This document shows positions 6,353-8,287 of a stretch of 8,287 nucleotides of DNA, in pieces. Each line of letters starts with the position of its first letter. Positions within the stretch are counted from its first letter, which is position 1. The stretch lies in contig JAOTUX010000035.1 of NCBI GenBank assembly GCA_029863665.1, positions 1 to 8,287 of the forward strand, written 5' to 3'. The notes under the pieces were generated by a model. The model saw only the letters and a list, made by a program, of their open reading frames with translations, ran no database searches and had not been told where the DNA came from. The position numbers and the translations under genes are program-made. This DNA is from Candidatus Nitrosopumilus sp. (lineage in GTDB: Archaea > Thermoproteota > Nitrososphaeria > Nitrososphaerales > Nitrosopumilaceae).

Positions 6353-7246
6353 ATCTCGTAACCCTTTCTCTAATTTTATTTCTGGATTAAAACCTAAATC
6401 TTTTTGTGCTAAGGCAATATCTGCTTCACTAAATTTTATTTCATGTTTGTTTTCAAGTTTGTAATTTATTTTTATTTTTTTATTAAAAATTGATGCAATC
6501 AATGTAGCTAAATTTTTTATTGTAATTGACTTACCACTTGCAATGTTAAAAATTTCATTATCTGTTGTTTCTTTTTTTATTGCACAATGAAATGCTTTTA
6601 CAACATCTTTTATTGAAATAAAGTCACGTGTTTGTTCTCCATCCCCATAAATTATTATTTCATCTTTTTCAGAAATCCCATCTAAAAACTTTGAAATAAC
6701 ACCTGCGTATTCTTTATTTTGTCCTTTCCCATATACATTAAATAATCTTAAACATATTGTGTTTAATCCAGAATGATTTGAAAATTCATTTATCTGTTTT
6801 TCTCCTTTCATCTTGCTTACTCCATATGTAGAGATAGGCTTAATGTCTGATTTTTCTGATATTGGTATTTTGCAATTCCCATATACTGCAGCTGAGGATG
6901 AAAATATTATTTTCTTGATATTATTCTCAACACAACACTTCAAAACGTTTGTAGTTCCACTCACATTGACTTTTTCAGTCATTTCAGGATTTTGTGTAGA
7001 TTTTTTTACATCACTTATTGCTGCTAGGTGAATCACTACATCAAATTCACTACATGATTTTTTTAAATACTCATAATCTAAAATATCTCCCTTAACAAAA
7101 TCAGCACCATTTTTGACTAATTGAGAGATATCTTTATTGGAACTATTTGATAAATTGTCATATATGCAGACTTTGTTGTTTTTCAAAAAAAACTCTGTTA
7201 GATGTCTACCAATAAAACCTGCGCCACCAGTAATAAAGATCTTCAA
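6332..7246 (-). CDS. NAD-dependent nucleotide-sugar epimerase/dehydratase, GalE-like
   Basis: From the TTG at 7246 this is 304 residues beginning MKIFITGGAGFIG, the standard start of the extended short-chain dehydrogenase family, with the NAD loop at 7-13. HLAAISDV (73-80), SSSAAVYG (116-123; Ser118 as catalytic Ser), STYGVSKMKGE with Tyr141/Lys145, RLFNVYGKGQ (167-176) and GDGEQTRDFISIKDV (201-215) match UDP-glucose/UDP-GlcNAc 4-epimerases and related UDP-glucuronate enzymes. There is no STDE dehydratase motif, so it is not a second RmlB. Exact substrate cannot be fixed. A GTG at 7267 would add seven hydrophobic/basic residues (MKKIIIL) and is an alternative start. The gene is distinctly poorer in G+C than its neighbours (one 60-base line is about 18%), hinting at a separate origin. 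It is divergent from the S-layer gene and convergent with the glycosyltransferase. Confidence 0.9.
   Translation of the reverse strand: MKIFITGGAGFIGRHLTEFFLKNNKVCIYDNLSNSSNKDISQLVKNGADFVKGDILDYEYLKKSCSEFDVVIHLAAISDVKKSTQNPEMTEKVNVSGTTNVLKCCVENNIKKIIFSSSAAVYGNCKIPISEKSDIKPISTYGVSKMKGEKQINEFSNHSGLNTICLRLFNVYGKGQNKEYAGVISKFLDGISEKDEIIIYGDGEQTRDFISIKDVVKAFHCAIKKETTDNEIFNIASGKSITIKNLATLIASIFNKKIKINYKLENKHEIKFSEADIALAQKDLGFNPEIKLEKGLRDLVSISH
6336..6360. terminator. Hairpin over the convergent stop codons
   Basis: TGCGAGAT (6336-6343) pairs with ATCTCGTA (6353-6360): eight pairs with one G-U, of which CGAGAT/ATCTCG is perfect, around a 9-nt loop. The loop holds the TAA of the glycosyltransferase gene, and the stem is 2-3 nt from the epimerase stop at 6332-6334. 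On the + strand it is followed by the T-rich stretch TAATTTTATTTCT (about 6370-6382), and archaeal termination favours T tracts. No T tract follows in the minus direction. A structural barrier separating the two convergent transcripts is plausible but unproven. Confidence 0.35.
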
Positions 7247-7281
7247 TAATATTATGATTTTTTTCACAATTATCTTGTTTT

Positions 7282-7298
7282 CTATCCTGATTTGATAG
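7282..7298. repeat. Inverted repeat CTATC-N7-GATAG upstream of the epimerase gene
   Basis: CTATC (7282-7286) and GATAG (7294-7298) are perfect inverse copies with a 7-nt spacer. They lie just downstream of the minus-strand TATA-like box, about where its transcript should begin, a position from which a bound repressor could block transcription. Five-base arms in AT-rich DNA are weak evidence alone. Confidence 0.25.
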
Positions 7299-7306
7299 TA
7301 GAAATT

Positions 7307-7315
7307 CTTTTATAA
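7307..7315 (-). promoter_or_regulatory. TATA-like box for the minus-strand epimerase gene
   Basis: Read on the minus strand this is TTATAAAAG, close to the classic archaeal TATA box. Transcription would begin near 7285, giving a leader of about 18 nt to the GTG at 7267 or about 39 nt to the TTG at 7246. No clear Shine-Dalgarno precedes either start; the nearest purine run, AGGAT at 7284-7288, is too far from the GTG. Confidence 0.4.
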
Positions 7316-7334
7316 TTTCATATCTATATCTAAA

Positions 7335-7349
7335 TTGTAGAAATTACAA
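7335..7349. repeat. Inverted repeat TTGTA-N5-TACAA in the divergent promoter region
   Basis: The 15-bp TTGTAGAAATTACAA has perfect 5-bp arms around a 5-nt spacer, a size and symmetry typical of dimeric regulator sites. It overlaps the first copy of the direct repeat AGAAATTACA. It lies upstream of both divergent promoters, so it could influence either gene. No regulator can be named. Confidence 0.35.
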
Positions 7350-7369
7350 GTTACGATCAAGAAATTACA
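7339..7369. repeat. Direct repeat AGAAATTACA, two copies 21 bp apart
   Basis: Exact 10-bp copies lie at 7339-7348 and 7360-7369. The 21-bp period is two helical turns, placing both on the same DNA face. The core AGAAATT occurs a third time at 7300-7306, there as GTAGAAATT, the same 9 bases as at 7337-7345. Repetition within 70 bp of a divergent promoter region suggests binding sites, though the base composition makes short matches common. Confidence 0.4.
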
Positions 7370-7416
7370 TAAAGGCTAGTTCAGGCATGAAATAACTACA
7401 AAAAAATGCTGTTTTG

Positions 7417-7431
7417 TGGACAATTCGTCCA
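7417..7431. repeat. Inverted repeat TGGAC-N5-GTCCA directly upstream of the S-layer promoter
   Basis: TGGACAATTCGTCCA has perfect 5-bp arms around a 5-nt spacer. It ends 5 nt before the S-layer TATA-like box, immediately upstream of where the TFB-recognition element should lie. Its arms are G+C-rich within very AT-rich DNA, which makes chance less likely than for the other repeats here. The position fits an activator or repressor site. Confidence 0.4.
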
Positions 7432-7436
7432 TTAGG

Positions 7437-7445
7437 CTTAAATAC
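7437..7445 (+). promoter_or_regulatory. TATA box of the S-layer gene
   Basis: CTTAAATAC is a good archaeal TATA box, preceded by ATTAGG in the BRE position. Its centre is about 31 nt before the ATG at 7472, so the transcript should start around 7467 with a leader of only a few nucleotides. No Shine-Dalgarno is present. S-layer proteins of this group are among the most abundant cell proteins, so a strong promoter is expected. Confidence 0.5.
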
Positions 7446-7471
7446 AAACTTTAGAGAAAAAAATCAATAAC

Positions 7472-8287
7472 ATGAATAACGAAATAGGACGTAAAATAAC
7501 TAGTCTTACTATAATGACAATTATGATTGCCGGTGGTATGACATTTGCTGTACCTGGTGTAATGCCAGCAGCACATGCTGCCAACGCCAATCTATTTGTA
7601 TCCGCAGAAAACTCAAACTTTGACAACTATATGTCAGGACCTCAAGTAATTGAGGTAGTTGTAATTGATTCTAACATCAATGATACAGATGAGGCAAAAG
7701 GTGAACCAGACGTTACTGTAAACGGCAAGATCATGAGAATGGTCCAAGCAGTTGATGGTAACTGGTATGGTTACTTTGCAGATAGAGACATGGTACAAAT
7801 CGCAGACTCTACATCCCAAGCTTTGGGTGAAGGTCTCGACTTTGGTGAATTTTGTGACAATACTGCAGACTTCGGTCTAGGTACTAGTTCAGTAACCTTT
7901 TCCGATACTGTAGGTGTTATCCTACCAAACGATGATTCCAGTGGTATTGCCGTTGGTGCATCTGATGGTGGTGTAATATCCGGTAACGCTTGTGCCACAG
8001 TAGGTACAGACGGTCTTGCTAACAATGTAGTTAGAGAACAAAAAGATATCAATCTCTTTGAAACTCTAGGTGCAGGTAACGGAGCAGGACAAATCGGTGT
8101 TGATCCAGAAGCATGGCCATTCATTCAACTCTATCCTCTAAACCCAACTGGTAATGTTGACATTCAGTATAACAAAGGTGGTGGTGCTCAAACCACAGTA
8201 CTTACCTTTGATACTGTTGAAGGCTTTGCCTCCTCAAGTTTAGACAGATCTACATATCCTCCAGGATCACAGGTTCATGCTACAATC
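7472..8287 (+). CDS. Thaumarchaeal S-layer protein precursor (N-terminal part; runs off the window)
   Basis: From the ATG at 7472 the frame stays open to the last base, giving the first 272 residues. A secretion signal is clear: basic start (R7, K8), hydrophobic core about 11-31, and AHA at 34-36 as the likely cleavage site before ANANLFVSAENS. The following sequence, with VIEVVVIDSNINDTDEAKGEPDVTVNG, I recognise as the major S-layer protein of Nitrosopumilus-type thaumarchaea, which forms the hexagonal surface lattice; the full protein in relatives is well over 1,000 residues. The visible mature part is acidic and Gly/Ser/Thr/Asp-rich, as in extracellular beta-sandwich proteins. It has two cysteines (in GEFCDN and GNACAT), possibly a disulfide, and one clear N-glycosylation sequon (NDT). 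G+C and AAC usage are higher than in neighbours, fitting high expression. The antisense open frames inside it are shadows. Confidence 0.9.
   Translation, partial: MNNEIGRKITSLTIMTIMIAGGMTFAVPGVMPAAHAANANLFVSAENSNFDNYMSGPQVIEVVVIDSNINDTDEAKGEPDVTVNGKIMRMVQAVDGNWYGYFADRDMVQIADSTSQALGEGLDFGEFCDNTADFGLGTSSVTFSDTVGVILPNDDSSGIAVGASDGGVISGNACATVGTDGLANNVVREQKDINLFETLGAGNGAGQIGVDPEAWPFIQLYPLNPTGNVDIQYNKGGGAQTTVLTFDTVEGFASSSLDRSTYPPGSQVHATI

Noticed and set aside
7771..8124. 117-codon open frame on the minus strand within the S-layer gene
   Set aside because: Pro/Ser/Ala-rich antisense translation of the higher-G+C S-layer frame, with no start signals or recognisable domain; the sense frame has a signal peptide and recognised family sequence.
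1..8287. CRISPR array, transposon, prophage or defence system
   Set aside because: No regularly spaced repeats, transposase, integrase, nuclease or helicase sequences; every substantial gene is explained by sugar metabolism, glycosyl transfer or the S-layer.

Overview
The window is AT-rich archaeal DNA. It most likely comes from an ammonia-oxidising thaumarchaeon (Nitrososphaerota) of the Nitrosopumilus/Nitrosarchaeum type. The strongest reason is the gene running off the right edge, whose signal peptide and early mature sequence (ANANLFVSAENSNFDNYMSG) I recognise as the major S-layer protein of that group. Further support comes from archaeal TATA-like boxes about 25-31 nt before most starts, frequent TTG/GTG starts, and almost no Shine-Dalgarno sequences. 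The assignment is from memory of the family, not from a search.

Layout: positions 1-5436 hold a complete dTDP-L-rhamnose gene set, all on the + strand: rmlC (3' end only, 1-300), rmlB (331-1290), rmlD (about 3404-4294) and rmlA (4372-5436). A full-length glmS (1516-3279), which commits fructose-6-phosphate to UDP-GlcNAc, sits in the middle of the set. A membrane-anchored family-2 glycosyltransferase follows (5477-6352). It converges on, and overlaps by 21 bp, a minus-strand NAD-dependent sugar epimerase/dehydratase of GalE type (6332-7246). From a shared 225-bp divergent intergenic region, the S-layer gene starts at 7472 and continues beyond the window.

Together the genes read as a cell-surface glycan locus: RmlA, B, C and D make dTDP-rhamnose from glucose-1-phosphate, GlmS feeds amino-sugar synthesis, the epimerase probably makes another nucleotide sugar, and the glycosyltransferase is a candidate for loading a sugar onto a lipid carrier. 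The adjacent S-layer protein is an obvious possible acceptor, but that link is inference from position only.

I found no tRNA, rRNA, insertion sequence, CRISPR array or phage gene. No wholly new system is evident. The most interesting non-coding structures are the S-layer upstream region (two inverted repeats of identical 5-N5-5 geometry plus a repeated AGAAATT motif), a hairpin lying over the two convergent stop codons, and the evidence for individual leaderless promoters inside an apparent operon.
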